Notes under the pieces: model-generated
The model's input: only the letters and a program-made list of their open reading frames with translations
What the model was told of the DNA's origin: nothing
The model's database searches: none
Assembly (NCBI GenBank): GCA_026182355.1
Contig: JAPFBL010000103.1
Location: forward strand, 1,550,001 to 1,614,000
Source: Hermatobates lingyangjiaoensis
Lineage: Eukaryota > Arthropoda > Insecta > Hemiptera > Hermatobatidae
Reading direction: 5' to 3'
Length of the DNA: 64,000 nucleotides
Program-made: the position numbers and the translations under genes
In this document: positions 12,820 to 23,478 of the stretch, in pieces
How the letters are laid out: every line of letters begins with the position of its first letter
How positions within the stretch are numbered: position 1 is the stretch's first letter

Positions 12820-13540
12820 AGTTTCAGCCCCAATTAGTTTTTGCAATTGTTTTATTCATTATTTTCAGTTATTCGAAACTTATGTTATTTGATCCCTTTC
12901 TTCTGGTGTTTCAAGCACTTCATTTTGTATTACATATTGTCATAATAAGAATTTATCATTTTAGAAATATTATAAGCGAAAATATTGCAGTAACCCAGTT
13001 AATATCTCAACAAGAAAACATTATGTTGTTCTTATTTTAAATAAATTTGAATATCAGCACTATGCACTCAACTGTTTTGAATTTTTTATACGGTTATATA
13101 GAGACCACATATTGACTGACTCCACAGCTAAAAAAAGCCATACATGTATTCAAAAAAGTCACCAAATAATGCATTCTACATTTATAGTACTATCTGTAGT
13201 GCAATGTCATTTGTATGATAACAAAAAAAAAACAATAATACTATTTTTATGAAGTTGTAGTTTCTGAATATATTTAAAAAATGCTGTGTTCAGTTTGTCA
13301 AAGAAAAAAAAATGCAACATTTAGGAATTGTTGTATTTGCTTTGGTTATCTGGTTTTTTCGATAGAGGGAAGTTTGAATTGAACAACACGGTGACATATT
13401 TGTCATCATGAATGCGACACCACTTGAGTGTGTACAAGTCTGATAAAGAAAACTGTGACTCCTATACCTTGATTAAAATTGGGTTTACTGATTTATTATT
13501 TCACTTTCATTCTTATTCGCCGATCCACTTGAAGCAGCTG
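12820..13540. other. AT-rich non-coding DNA, nothing recognised
   Basis: No gene is seen; there are short A runs and AT-rich text only. Confidence 0.4.
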
Positions 13541-13543
13541 TGA

Positions 13544-14690
13544 ATGAGAGCTTACAATAAACAAGTAAAGATAACCGAGCGCCGTAAAATGTTTCATACA
13601 ACAGTAAAATTAAATCAAGATAATCAGTTAAGAGAAAGCTACTTTTATTTCTTACAGGAAATTCAGGTTAGTTTTGATACCAACAATAGACCTGAAAATT
13701 CTAAATGTTTTAGACGCCTAAGCTTACTTTCTGTTCAAAATGTATGGAAAAAGTCGTACAGAAGTATGTTCAAGAAAAATTTTACCTAATAAGGCTCTAC
13801 ATAAGGCACAACATGTCTATCAAAAGGGTAAGTCAACAGACACAATCCTAAAAACTGTTGTCAGCAAAATTGTATCATTTTTAATAATTAAAGGAATCTG
13901 TTTGGACTGCTTATTCGATAAAGAGCGTACTTTTGACAGCATGTACTCCCAATCAGTGGAATTAGCGGTTAAATGAATGTCTATTAATCTAGCAACTCTC
14001 AAATTAAAACAACGAAAAAAATAATTTGTGCAAATGTGGTACTCCTGCAACGGAAATCGTAATCAGATAAGTAAGGCTATATGCTCAAAGAGTTGTATTA
14101 TCACGCTCGCTATGGTCATGGATTGTGGATGGAATATTGTATACACTATGAAATCAACGTTATGGCACGCAAGGATATGTAGATGACCTCGTTATTATAA
14201 CCAGAGGGAGGCATTACAGCACTGTTTTTGAGCTTATGCACTATACTTTTTTAAATTTTTAAAGATGGATAAAGGAGAAGGAATTGGATATAAAATCAGT
14301 TAACATGGCCTTCACATTCTTCTTATGATATCCTGCTCCATATTACAGGAACCATAATTCCCTGATGAGAAACTGGTAAGATCTTATCAATAAGGAAAAT
14401 AAATATACAATTATTAATTATTGATGCTTACAAACGTACCCGTTCTTCCAAACGTTTGGGATGGAATGATTCCGGCCAGTAGCTCGCTTCAACTTGTTCT
14501 GGCTTAAAGTCCATTTTCTGCCTTATCAGAATTTTATGCTATCACATGGCCATTTTTAATGCTTGTAGTAAAACAGTGAATTTGATCACAGATGTACCAA
14601 TGTTCTCTTCCAGCCAGATCTGCGGACTGGTGTAAGGTATGGCAGCTTGCTCATTATTGCTGAAACTATGACTACCGAACAAGTGGCAGG
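13544..14690 (+). pseudogene. Decayed non-LTR retrotransposon reverse transcriptase
   Basis: Broken frames spell pieces of a LINE reverse transcriptase in the expected order. First comes HVYQKGKSTDTIL at about 13810-13855, matching the H-A-Y-R-K-G-R/K-S-T-E-T-A motif of Jockey/CR1-like enzymes. Next is a hydrophobic strand and LDCLFDKERTFDSM (13905-13945), a damaged form of the G-V-F-L-D-I-E-G-A-F-D box. Then GYVDDLVII (about 14172-14198) is the A/V-D-D catalytic box followed by TRG. Frameshifts and stops separate the blocks, so the element is dead. A long T run at 14732-14760 lies just downstream. Ends and target duplication were not found. Confidence 0.7.
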
Positions 14691-14959
14691 TAAGTTCTCC
14701 TTCACTACTAAAGATTTTAGAAAAAAGAGTCCCTTTTTTTTTTTTTTTTTTTTTTTTTTTGGTAGGGAGGGGGATAATCTTGTATTATGGTATCCTCGAT
14801 TTTATTTTTTTATTGCTAATAAACTCAGTTAATTTTTTTAAACTCTTTTATTGTTATTCGTTAGTTGCGCAATCAGACATTGATGATTCATAATAAAATG
14901 TCGTTTCTTCACTATTGGGATCAATGCAATGAATCTTAATTGTCCCCTACATTATGGCT

Positions 14960-15035
14960 TCCACATAAAGAAGTTTCCTACAAATCGACGCGTTTCAAAC
15001 ATGCATTGTCCTTCTTCAGTCTACCTGTATATATC
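14960..15035 (-). ncRNA. Hammerhead-like motif (stem III ACGCGT), Penelope-type
   Basis: On the - strand, CTGAAGA is followed by a weak stem II, then GAAA, ACGCGT and a C, giving a GTC cleavage-site triplet. Downstream, AAACTTCTTTATGTGG parallels AAACTTCATTTGTGTGG in the foldback at 17134-17423, so the two belong to related families. Stem I pairing is poor, and this copy is probably inactive. Confidence 0.5.
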
Positions 15036-15057
15036 TCGCAAAATGCATTGTTTTGTC

Positions 15058-15372
15058 AGATTAGGATAGGTTGGTTTATTCAAGAGTACACACATAGGCC
15101 AAACATTGAATCTTTGTGATACCACACAATGAAAATTATACATTGGAGGTTCCAAATTTTTTTGCCTAATTCAATTGCATTTAGATTAGAAATATTTAGT
15201 GAGTACCTGACATCGTACATGCTTGGGATGGATGGCTGAAAATCTTTCCGAGGGATGACGTACTCAGATTTTTTACCTACCGAGTGAATAAACCGAGGTA
15301 CAGAGTGGGTATTGAACTCCGGATCTACTAGTCCGTAGGAAAGCCTGTTGCTACTAAGCTATGCTGGCAACT
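15058..15372 (-). mobile_element. tRNA-derived SINE, reverse orientation
   Basis: This is the reverse complement of the SINE at 22346-22664 with substitutions. The tRNA-like head (promoter boxes) lies at about 15305-15369, the body carries the words for TGATACCACA and TACATG, and the tail at 15061-15074 reads TTAGGATAGGTTGG, a worn form of the TTAGG/AACCT tail. Retroposition by a partner LINE is inferred. The copy is old. Confidence 0.65.
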
Positions 15373-15785
15373 TTTTGTTTTGTTAAGAAAACCTATTTAT
15401 ACGGATATATTTTCTATAATTTATAATAGCTTTTATTGCTAAATATTTGTAAAAATTGAAATGACTGTACATATTAATACAGACTTAAAATTGTATGATG
15501 ATTATCTTAGAATAGACAAATTCACACAATTATATGTGCGAATATATAATTGCATTGAAACGAAGTGGGTAGGAGAGAAAATAAACTTTTCTGCTGAAGC
15601 CGAAAAACGCACTGAAATCGCAATAATTTTGAAGGATTTCTCAGATTGGGCAATGGTGCACTGATGAACAAGGATAGGACCAGAAGCCATAGTTCCGGCT
15701 TTACATTCCCAATAACGCCTAATTCTTTATCAGCGTACAATTCAATTTGTATTATATGTATACTTTGCATACTATATATATATAT

Positions 15786-15978
15786 CAATGATCAAACCAC
15801 AATAATAAATGGGAAAACAAGACTAAGATCTTTCAACCGTAACAAGCGGCCTTCGTCAGAGTCAAAAACCTAACTGAACAAAAACCAGAGTTGGGTTTTT
15901 GACTCTGACGAAGACCGCTTGTTACGGTTGAAAGACCTTAGTCTTGTTTTCCCATTTCTCATTGTGTTTTGATCATTG

Positions 15979-15980
<2 letters not shown>
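15786..15980. mobile_element. Foldback Penelope terminal-repeat pair (family 1) in a (TA)n tract
   Basis: The arms are near-perfect inverted repeats. The left arm starts CAATGATCAAACCACAATA and the right arm ends TTTGATCATTGAT. Between them lie the GGGAAAACAAGACTAAG and GTAACAAGCGG words in both orientations. The centre is a short spacer. TATATA tracts flank both sides. The same outer ends recur in at least eight places in the window, while the inner junction varies. This is expected for pairs of terminal repeats truncated to different extents. The link to Penelope-like elements comes from the adjacent GIY-YIG relic of the copy at 36 kb. Confidence 0.65.
15892..15955 (+). ncRNA. Hammerhead ribozyme-like motif, family 1 (mutated)
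   Basis: CTGACGA at 15905-15911 is followed by stem II (GACCG / CGGTT), GAAA, then AGACCT (a mutated AGATCT) and TAGTC. Stem I pairs GACT with AGTC and TGGG with CCCA around a T-rich internal loop, the layout of type I hammerheads. The stem III word has lost its self-complementarity in this copy. The intact version is at 58950-59012. Confidence 0.55.

Positions 15981-16058
<78 letters not shown>
15981..16058. repeat. (TA)n and (TTA)n microsatellites
   Basis: A TA tract of about 28 bases is followed by about 15 TTA units. It abuts the foldback element and may have been its insertion target or an expanded tail. Confidence 0.85.
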
Positions 16059-16495
16059 ATTTCAAAATTAAACATATATGTTACTTCAAAATATCATTTT
16101 GTTTCATATTATTGTATCTTTTCAACATTTCATGATTAATGTTTGGACAATAAAACAAATTCTTGATAGAATATGTGTTTCTATAAAGCACTAGGGTGTT
16201 TCTGCAAAATGATATTTATAACAATAACCAAAATCAAACTTTGGGTTTTACACTGTTGGTCTATAAGTTCTGCTAGTTGATATTATTTCAATGGTTTTTA
16301 ATAAGATCTTCATTTCAATGAGTTAATAATTTAGTTGTGAAACTTATGAAATGCATTTCAACTAAAACTTTAGTTTTTTACACCTTTGTGTTTCATCATT
16401 ATGAGGGTTTTTGAAAGGCAGTATTTGAAGATAAAGGCAAAGTTCTTAATTTCTAGTTAAAAATGAAACGAACCAACTATTCTTAACTACTATAT

Positions 16496-16710
16496 TCAAT
16501 GATCAAACCACAGTATGAAATGTGAAAAAAAAAACAAAGCTCTTTCAACCGTAACAAGCGGTCGTTGACTGAACTGAGACTAAACTGAATTTGGTTTTTG
16601 ACTGAGGAAGACCGCTTGTTATGGTTGAAAGATCATACACTATTTTTCCCATTTCTTATTGTGGTTTGATCATTGACTGTTATTTCACATTTTTATTGTG
16701 AAATCTTGTT
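16496..16710. mobile_element. Diverged family 1 foldback element
   Basis: The same outer words are present (ATCAAACCACA on the left; TTATTGTGGTTTGATCATTG on the right, followed by TTATTTCAC and GTGAAATCTTG). Both arms hold the GTAACAAGCGG / CCGCTTGTTA words. The arms have diverged by scattered substitutions, with no A-to-G bias like that seen at 36.5 kb. The terminal hairpin word pair TTTCAC / GTGAAATC marks the true 3' boundary of the family. Confidence 0.6.
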
Positions 16711-16711
16711 A

Positions 16712-17133
16712 ACTACTGCATGATGAAGAAGTTATTTAAAACATAGAAGATGAAATACAGGTCTTCTTTAGAAATGATATATCTAATCCTGCGTTACAAT
16801 AGAAGCAATTAAATTATCTGATTGTCGTAATATATATCATCATTGTGATAATTAAAAAAATATTTCTAAATTATTATATTTCCTAATTTAACAGAATAAC
16901 TATTTGAAAACAACACAAGATATAATAACTAATTCAACAGCATTGTTTCATGATGAATTAAATCTAAGAAATATATTATATAAATAAAGCTTTATATGAC
17001 ATTAAGAACAAACTATACTCACATTTCTTGAAAACAGTAATAAATATTGGATTAATAGTGATTAATACGTAATTAACAAGAGTTGTAATTGAAATCATTA
17101 GTTGTGCAATCCGTAATTGTGTGGTATTTACTC
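16712..17133. other. AT-rich spacer, nothing recognised
   Basis: No gene or repeat was supported between the two foldbacks. Confidence 0.4.
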
Positions 17134-17423
17134 ATTCTGAGGTAAAATGGATAAACCAACAAAAGTCTCCACACAAATGAAGTTTTTTATTCAACGCGTT
17201 TCGAACACTTTGTGTTCATCATCAGGAAAACACCAAGGAAGTGGTGCTGACGGGTTGGTCAAATGAAAACAAAACAAATGTTGGTTGTTTTCATTTGACC
17301 AACCCGTCAGCACCACTTCCTTGGTGTTTTCCTGATGATGAACACAAAGTGTTCGAAACGCATTGAATAAAAAACTTCATTTGTGTGGAGACTTTTGTTG
17401 GTTTATCCATTTTACCTCAGAAT
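17134..17423. mobile_element. Near-perfect 290-bp foldback, ACGCGT family
   Basis: Two arms of 137 bp (17134-17270 and 17287-17423) are inverted copies around a 16-base loop. I saw only one clear arm difference, ACGCGT on the left and ACGCAT on the right. The arms hold GGATAAACCAACAAAAGTC at the outside and a hammerhead core inside. Such identity implies recent formation or ongoing arm-to-arm conversion. No protein is encoded. Interpreted as an inverted pair of Penelope-type terminal repeats. Confidence 0.7.
17185..17232 (-). ncRNA. Hammerhead ribozyme-like motif with palindromic stem III ACGCGT
   Basis: On the - strand CTGATGA (17225-17219) is followed by stem II GAACAC / GTGTTC with an AAA loop, then GAAA, ACGCGT and a T, giving a GUU cleavage triplet. 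Stem I begins C-G, T-A, T-A. All invariant core bases of a type I hammerhead are present. Stem III can only be made stable by pairing with a second molecule, because ACGCGT is self-complementary. The right arm carries a second copy on the + strand in which the word is ACGCAT. Confidence 0.7.
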
Positions 17424-19912
17424 AAGTTGTAATTGAATATAACCTTCACTATAAAGCAGTATCACTTAAGATAACTTAATAAAAGGAAGGTCAACGACAA
17501 CCATTAAGCATGAAGAGATAAAAGTGCGATAAACTGTATATCAGCATTGCATGGGAATGACATAACTTTTAACTGCAGTAAATAACATAAAAGCTCAAAC
17601 ATAAATGGATATTTTTTTAACATAATTAATCAGTTAGTTGTAATGAAATATTCACATTAATTTAAAACTGTACACCATTTTTCATTTCAGTTTATATAAA
17701 GGAAAGGTTTGTTGTGTTGTGACTATACGATGAAGAGTATGTTCTCTTACAAAAACGCAACCTCATATGAAATACAATATTGAAATAAATATCATGATTC
17801 AATTCTGGAAGACAAAATTCAATAGATATTATAAGGTTTTAATTAACAACTCTAATGACAATTTTTCTTGAAATAAAAATTTTCTTAAACATATTCTTTT
17901 TTTTTTAGACAATTTTTTTTGGAAATTTTGAATGTAGAGTGAAGATGTTGTAGATTTTTGTCTCGACATATCAAACACGAATCCGTTTTACGAACCATTA
18001 TGAAAACTATTTGACTGGCCCTGACCTGAGATGTCTCAAAATAATAATGCGTTGAAATCGCATTTTGATATGATATTGTTATGCTTGGATGCTTGGATAC
18101 AAAGGGGTAGTAGTCCTTGGATTGGTTTATAACGTTGTCCGTCTTCGTGAAAAAATTCAATAGTTAATCTATTAATGAGATTTCAACTGACCTGGGTGAT
18201 ATTAATAATAGGAATTTATTTACATGTTTTAATCTTTTAAGCATGTAAATTTGTATATTCTTCTTAGATGATAAAGATGTAATTTGTAAAAGTAATAATC
18301 AGACAGAGCAGCCATAATGAACGAACAGTATTTTAAAAGAAATATGAAAGCGTCAGTTTTGATTATCGCATTATTTCGTATCAAAAACGTTTGAAAAAAA
18401 CAAGATTGTTTCAAAGTCCTGTGATAGCATAATAAATTGCTTTCAAAGAACGTATTCTCTCAAAAGAATAGTATAAAACTATTTACCAAGATTGTGGCTC
18501 CTTTAAAAAAGTAATAGAATATTTTTGTGACCATACAGTATTCAGAATGGTTGGAAGGAAGGAATTGAGAAGAGCGCTTTAACTTATTAATATCATGAAA
18601 GAAAGGATTTGTTGGCCAAAAATGTTTTCATGGCTGTGATTAATTTCATTCTGGACAATATTAGTAAAGGACAAGCTGTAATAATTGTTTTAGCATAAAA
18701 ATGTGAAAGTTTCGTTTTAGTATCTTACTACAAATGAGAAAAATACTTAGGAAAACCGATGAAGGAATAGATTCCTCAATTGAAGAGAAGTGTAGCAGAT
18801 TTTAGATTGGATAGTGTCTTTTTCTCTTATTTTTTGTCCAACTTCTACTTCATTCTTATCTTTCCTATTCTTTTACATACTTCTTAAGTTCTCATTCTCT
18901 GTATCTGTTCCTCCTTTATTTGTAGTTTACATCTGTAATCCTCGGGAATTTCTTTAACAAGCGAAAATATTTTTTTTTTTTTTTTAAAGGCTGCAGAGCA
19001 TATGTGTAGCATGTAATACACAGTGGAACATGCTGGAATAAAATACAAAATAAAAAAAATAAGAAAGCATATGTGTATTGCTTCTGTTGATGTTTCACTT
19101 TTGCGAGGTATATTTTGGGTATATTACGCATACTGTTGTTTTCCGTACTTCTAGTGAGATGTTTATCAATTGGTGGTGAATGGGCTCCACGTTAAAAAGC
19201 ATCTAATTAATATCCTTTATCATGGGATATTCTGATTAAGGTACAGGACTGAATCGAAAAGGATCACATCAGAACTAACATATTTATGAAATTCTTTATT
19301 GTAATAAGTCTAAATATAGAAAGTGTGCCCTATTGTAGAATTTTATTTCAATGATTGATAGTATTTTTTTTATATAGGATGATTTCTATGATTTGATTGT
19401 GGAAGTTTGTTATTTAGTGATAAATTACTGAGTACTGTTTTCCTGGAAGGTTCAGAATCTCTGTTGCAGAGTGAACAAGCAAAACTGTAGAAACGACTTC
19501 CTATTGCCTCACTCATACAACTAGAATCATTCTCTCATATTCCTCAAGGATGATTGTCTTAGTTTTATCAAACATCTAAACAACTAAGATTAATTAAAAT
19601 ATAGAGAAAGCAGTGCGACAAGAAAAAAAAGAAGTGAAAGTATTAATTAGGAAAAAGGAACAAAAGGTCAATCTAGGCGGGATGAGTAGGCTCTTTCACT
19701 GTAATAGATATCTGGCTCTGATCTGTCATGCATGCTAAAGAAATCCCTGTTCATTACTTTCCCTATCCTCAACAACCCTTAAAACAACCTCTTTGAAAGG
19801 ATTTAAAATCCTACGTTTTAAATTTAAAGATCTATATACATATAAAACTCTGATGCTTCTGTTTAAATGTGTGCACACAGGTGAAAATTGAAAAAGTAAT
19901 AGAATTTGTTTC
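17424..19912. other. AT-rich non-coding DNA, nothing recognised
   Basis: About 2.5 kb without a supported gene. Open frames are short, AT-driven and match nothing I know. Poly-A/T runs occur at 17899-17908 and 18970-18986. Confidence 0.4.
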
Positions 19913-19915
19913 ACA

Positions 19916-19992
<77 letters not shown>
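19913..19992. repeat. (CA)n(TA)n compound microsatellite
   Basis: ACACAC of about 30 bases runs directly into TATATA of about 45 bases. It borders a Penelope-type fragment on the right. Confidence 0.9.
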
Positions 19993-19994
<2 letters not shown>

Positions 19995-19999
19995 CTATT

Positions 20000-20165
20000 A
20001 AAACCTATGCCTCTTTCAATTTTGACACATTTTCGAATTAATTTTTCAAATTTCCTTACCTCTGGCTTCCATAAGTTTGGGACAAGATAAATCAGTTCTC
20101 CAAAATTTTTATTTCTGTATATTATCGACATGTTTTGGTCTTCGTCGACCATTATCAAGAAAGTT
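20000..20165 (-). ncRNA. Hammerhead-like Penelope fragment, stem III ACATGT
   Basis: Read on the - strand from 20158: TTGATAA (a damaged CTGATGA), a clean stem II GGTC / GACC with a GACGAA loop, AAAA in place of GAAA, then ACATGT and C. Stem I starts C-G, T-A. The sequence then runs on to the TA microsatellite at 19992. Two core substitutions make activity unlikely. The preserved order and the self-complementary hexamer support membership of the same group as the other motifs. Confidence 0.45.
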
Positions 20166-20492
20166 ATTTAGAATCGTAGTTTCACAATTTACTTAAAAAC
20201 TAATATAATTTTAAACTGAAAAAACTCAAATAAACTATTCGCAAATTCAACTGCACTTAAACATGACAACAAAAGTTATCAACAGGTAGTGACAAGGTGA
20301 GGTTTCCCCAGGGTCTTTTCTTTACCTTTCATTGATTGGTTCGTCTTCTGACTGCCTTCGTACAGTTTCAGAATTCTTGTGAATCCACTGGCCTGGCTGT
20401 TGATAGTGGGTTCTTTCTCTAGAATAAAAATGGCTTCCAATGAAGGCCTGCTCCCAAAATATACGAATATATATATGAAACAAACTTTCATT

Positions 20493-20636
20493 TATATATA
20501 TATATATATATATATAGTTAACACATGAAAGAGAAAAAACAAATAAAGACACACACAAAAGACTCACAACGATATTTCGACAGTCGTCGTCATCGGGTAG
20601 AAGTAGTCCCTTTGAGTAGCTGAAGCTAACTCTATA

Positions 20637-20689
<53 letters not shown>

Positions 20690-20690
20690 G
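20493..20690. repeat. (TA)n tracts around a hammerhead-like fragment
   Basis: TA microsatellites at about 20493-20516 and 20635-20689 enclose, on the - strand, a motif CCGATGA, GACGACTGTC, GAAA, TATCGTT and GAGTC (20560-20600). A related + strand copy is at 50428-50470 (CCGATGA, GGATGTC, GAAA, TATCGAA). Both lack the CT of CTGATGA, so this family is probably inactive or uses a variant core. Confidence 0.5.
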
Positions 20691-20744
20691 GTACTGTTTT
20701 CTTGACCACAAATTACTAACAAACACTTTTTCTTCTTCTCGGAA

Positions 20745-20895
20745 TTTGGTCAGGGTAAATATATGGAATCACCTTTTTGCCAACGTTTCGTCTTTATTAT
20801 TTAAATAATTAATTAATATTATTATTTAAAATAAAGACGAAACGTTGGCAAAAAGGTCATTCCATATATTTATCCTGACTAAATTCCGAGAAGAA
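20745..20895. mobile_element. Foldback element with GAAACGTTGGC arms
   Basis: The left arm reads (in reverse) the same as the right arm: AATAAAGACGAAACGTTGGC, AAAAAGGT, ATTCCATATATTTA and AATTCCGAGAAGAAG. The arms meet in an AT-rich centre at about 20805-20825. The arms begin inside the ribozyme (GACGAAACGTT is retained, CTGATGA is lost), so the inversion junction cut through the hammerhead. The TA tract at 20911-20958 borders the right end. Confidence 0.6.
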
Positions 20896-20908
20896 GAAAA
20901 AGTGTTTG

Positions 20909-20910
<2 letters not shown>

Positions 20911-20958
<48 letters not shown>
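20911..20958. repeat. (TA)n microsatellite
   Basis: An uninterrupted TA tract of about 48 bases next to the foldback element. Confidence 0.9.
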
Positions 20959-20959
<1 letters not shown>

Positions 20960-21146
20960 AGAAACAAAATTTCATATGTATATAACAATATGAAATTATA
21001 TATATATACGTGAAACACATTTTTTTTGTTTTATATATTTGTTTTATATCAGGAATAGGTCAGTTTTTCTGATTCAAAGCAAACCTTTTTATTAACAATC
21101 GTATTTCGAAGTTAAGCATTAAACAGATGTTTGAAATTCGAAAAGT

Positions 21147-21640
21147 ATATATAATAAACTATTACATTAGAGGTTTAAAATTAGTAATTTTAGAAATATA
21201 AACTTGAACACAGATCTCTGCTTAAATACGGATGTTCTTAGGTAATATTATAAAGATACATTCCTACCGTCAATGATATTCTATGTTGGTAAAATGAATG
21301 AAATATTTTAAATTTATAGGTTTTGTTATTTTTAAATATGCTTTATTGTGCATATATCTTGAATTGATGTTTAATTTATTCATATAATAAAGGCAATGAT
21401 TTTTTTTAATTTCAAATGATTTTCTGTTTTATTAAATATATTTTCAGTGTATATATCTTGATTCATTTAAGACTCTATGTCAAATGCTTGGACCATATAA
21501 GAATCTTTGTTTTCAAGGCTTAATAACAAGATATAACAATAAAAGTTATACCTGTCAATCACATTCAGTAGAAGACATATTAGTAACCGTTGCTATAATT
21601 TCTTAACACTGAGTGACACAAGCGATCTCGGGTCATATAG
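21147..21640 (+). repeat. Dispersed repeat, second copy of the 4735-5170 block
   Basis: This runs parallel to 4735-5170 (ATATAATAAACTA, CGGATGTTCT, ACATTCCT, CATATATCTTGA, CTTAATAACAAGAT, CCTGTCAATCAC). It ends near CGATCTCGGGTCAT, where the similarity stops. It is probably the 3' part of a non-autonomous Helitron-like family. No frames of interest. Confidence 0.5.
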
Positions 21641-22345
21641 TATTTAATATAAGTTTCATGCAATTTTCACAATTTCTTTTCAATATTAAAATATCTGCTT
21701 CACTTATAAAAAACTAAATATTATTCATTCAAGGTTGTAATATGTTCTAAATTCCTAAAAATCAACTACAAACTCTAAACAATCAATAATCAACAATCAA
21801 CAATCAAACTATAATCCTGCCTTGTTGGGTGCTCAAGTGCCACGCTAGCATTACCTCAGGTGTTGTCATATATGTACAACTAGAATAAAGAAGTAAATTA
21901 ATTTTTTTTTTTGCCACAATACTAAACTTTAAGATGGCTTGAATGAAATATTTTAGAGCTAGCAAAGATCATTTATTACTCATTTATGCCGTAATTGAGA
22001 TTACCACGGCATAAAGAAGTGATTGTTTTTAAGAGAAACGTTGGAATGTTTCAATTTGACGTGGCATCTAATTGGAGATATACATTTAATTACCTTAAGT
22101 ACCCTAGTAGTGATTTATTTGTACTTTTATTACTTATTCTTCAAGATATCATACATTTTGATGCTTTTGTTTACACTATATTAGTTTTTTTAATAAGTAT
22201 TTGTAAAAAGACTTATGCACAACTCCATAGAAACTGGGCAAAGTTGCTGCCTAATTTTTTTGACATTAGTTCAATTTTTGTTTACCGAAATTATCAGAAG
22301 AAATATTTATCTCTTCAAAATTTGAAGAAACCTTCATCTCTTAGG
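21641..22345. other. Non-coding DNA, nothing recognised
   Basis: An open frame of about 120 codons at 21995-22357 reads into the SINE that follows. It has no recognisable domain, so I do not call a gene. Confidence 0.4.
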
Positions 22346-22664
22346 GGGCCAGGCTAGCTCAGTGGTTACGTGCTCGCCTGAGGACCGGGGTTCGGTCCTC
22401 ACCTGGCCCTCGATTTATTCAAGCGGGAGGTGAATAAATCTGAGCGCGTCGTCCCTCGGAGAAGGACGTTAAACCGTCGGTCCCGAGCCTGTACGATGTC
22501 AGGTACTCGTTAAAGATCCCTACTCTAAACACACTTGAGTTAGGCAACATTTAAGACTCCCACTGTATAATCAATCTTCATTGTGTGGTATCACAAAGGG
22601 CCAATGCTCGGCCCAAGTGTGTTCCCTTGTGGGACTGCCACTGCAACCTAACCTAACCTAACCT
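22346..22664 (+). mobile_element. tRNA-derived SINE with (AACCT)4 telomere-like tail
   Basis: The best-preserved SINE of the window, about 319 bp. The tRNA-like head has an A box TAGCTCAGTGG (22355-22365) and a B box GGTTCGGTCC (22389-22398), the internal RNA polymerase III promoter. The body holds GGTGAATAAATCTGAGCG, GTCCCTCGGAG, GAGCCTGTACGATGTCAG and GTGTGGTATCACAAAG. The 3' tail is four units of AACCT (22645-22664), the complement of the insect telomere unit TTAGG. Other copies are at 15058 (-), 44759 (+), 51546 (+), 53150 (- remnant) and 60938 (-). The partner LINE is unknown. Confidence 0.8.
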
Positions 22665-23478
22665 ACATCTCTTTGTTCTTTACTTGTAATAGAACTTGTC
22701 AAATAATTTTTCCCATCAAACTCACATGAGGCACATTCATGCCAACAAGATGACACATGTCTAAATTTACTTTTTCTTCTGTTAATGCCCATTTAATATC
22801 TGTTGAAAATTTATCATTCAAGGTTCTTCTTCAATCTCCTTTCTATTAGAATTGATTCAATAAATATTCTAGATTTCGATGTAATTGTTGCGAGGAACTT
22901 CTAAGTATATCACTTCAATGCTTCACAAAACATTATAGCAGATATATAAAAAAGCTCCGTTATATGTTGGAGTATCAATATGGTTTATCACTTCAGCTTA
23001 AAAGATATCACTTTAATACAGGACAATTTTCTACTGAATAAGTAACACCAGGATAAAGATTATATTGCTTTGAACATGTCGCAGAATACCTTGCCACTCA
23101 AAATGAACAATTGCATACAATTCCTTGAAAACTGTTACATTCACAGCACAGAATGAATATTCATTTTTTAATTTTTATTAACGAATGTTACAACATCCAT
23201 ATCTATAAAACCTTTTACTGCATGTTTATTGTGATTTGATTAACATGGCAAATGCAGTTAGCAGTGTTACCTTCACCAATTATTGTTAAGCAGTTTTCTG
23301 TTGGGCATAATTAACGCATGCATTAGTTGCACTGTTTGTTATATGTTGCACTTTTGTTTCTAACCTTTATATCAGATTTATTAGTGAGTCACTTATTTTG
23401 GTCGGAAATTTCTAGTGAATTTCATAACTACCTTCATAAAAATCAAATACTTTCTATCACAGGTATATTATAAACAAA
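22665..23478. other. AT-rich non-coding DNA, nothing recognised
   Basis: No supported gene or repeat. Confidence 0.4.

Noticed and set aside
19832..20158. Open frame of 108 codons with Ile-Tyr and Cys-Val runs
   Set aside because: It spans the (CA)n(TA)n tract and a Penelope-type fragment; there is no protein domain.
21995..22357. A 120-codon open frame as a host gene
   Set aside because: It has no recognisable domain, ends inside a SINE, and its composition is what AT-rich DNA gives by chance.
22346..22412. Functional tRNA gene
   Set aside because: The head has A and B boxes but the cloverleaf is imperfect, and it is followed by a SINE body repeated elsewhere; it is a SINE promoter.
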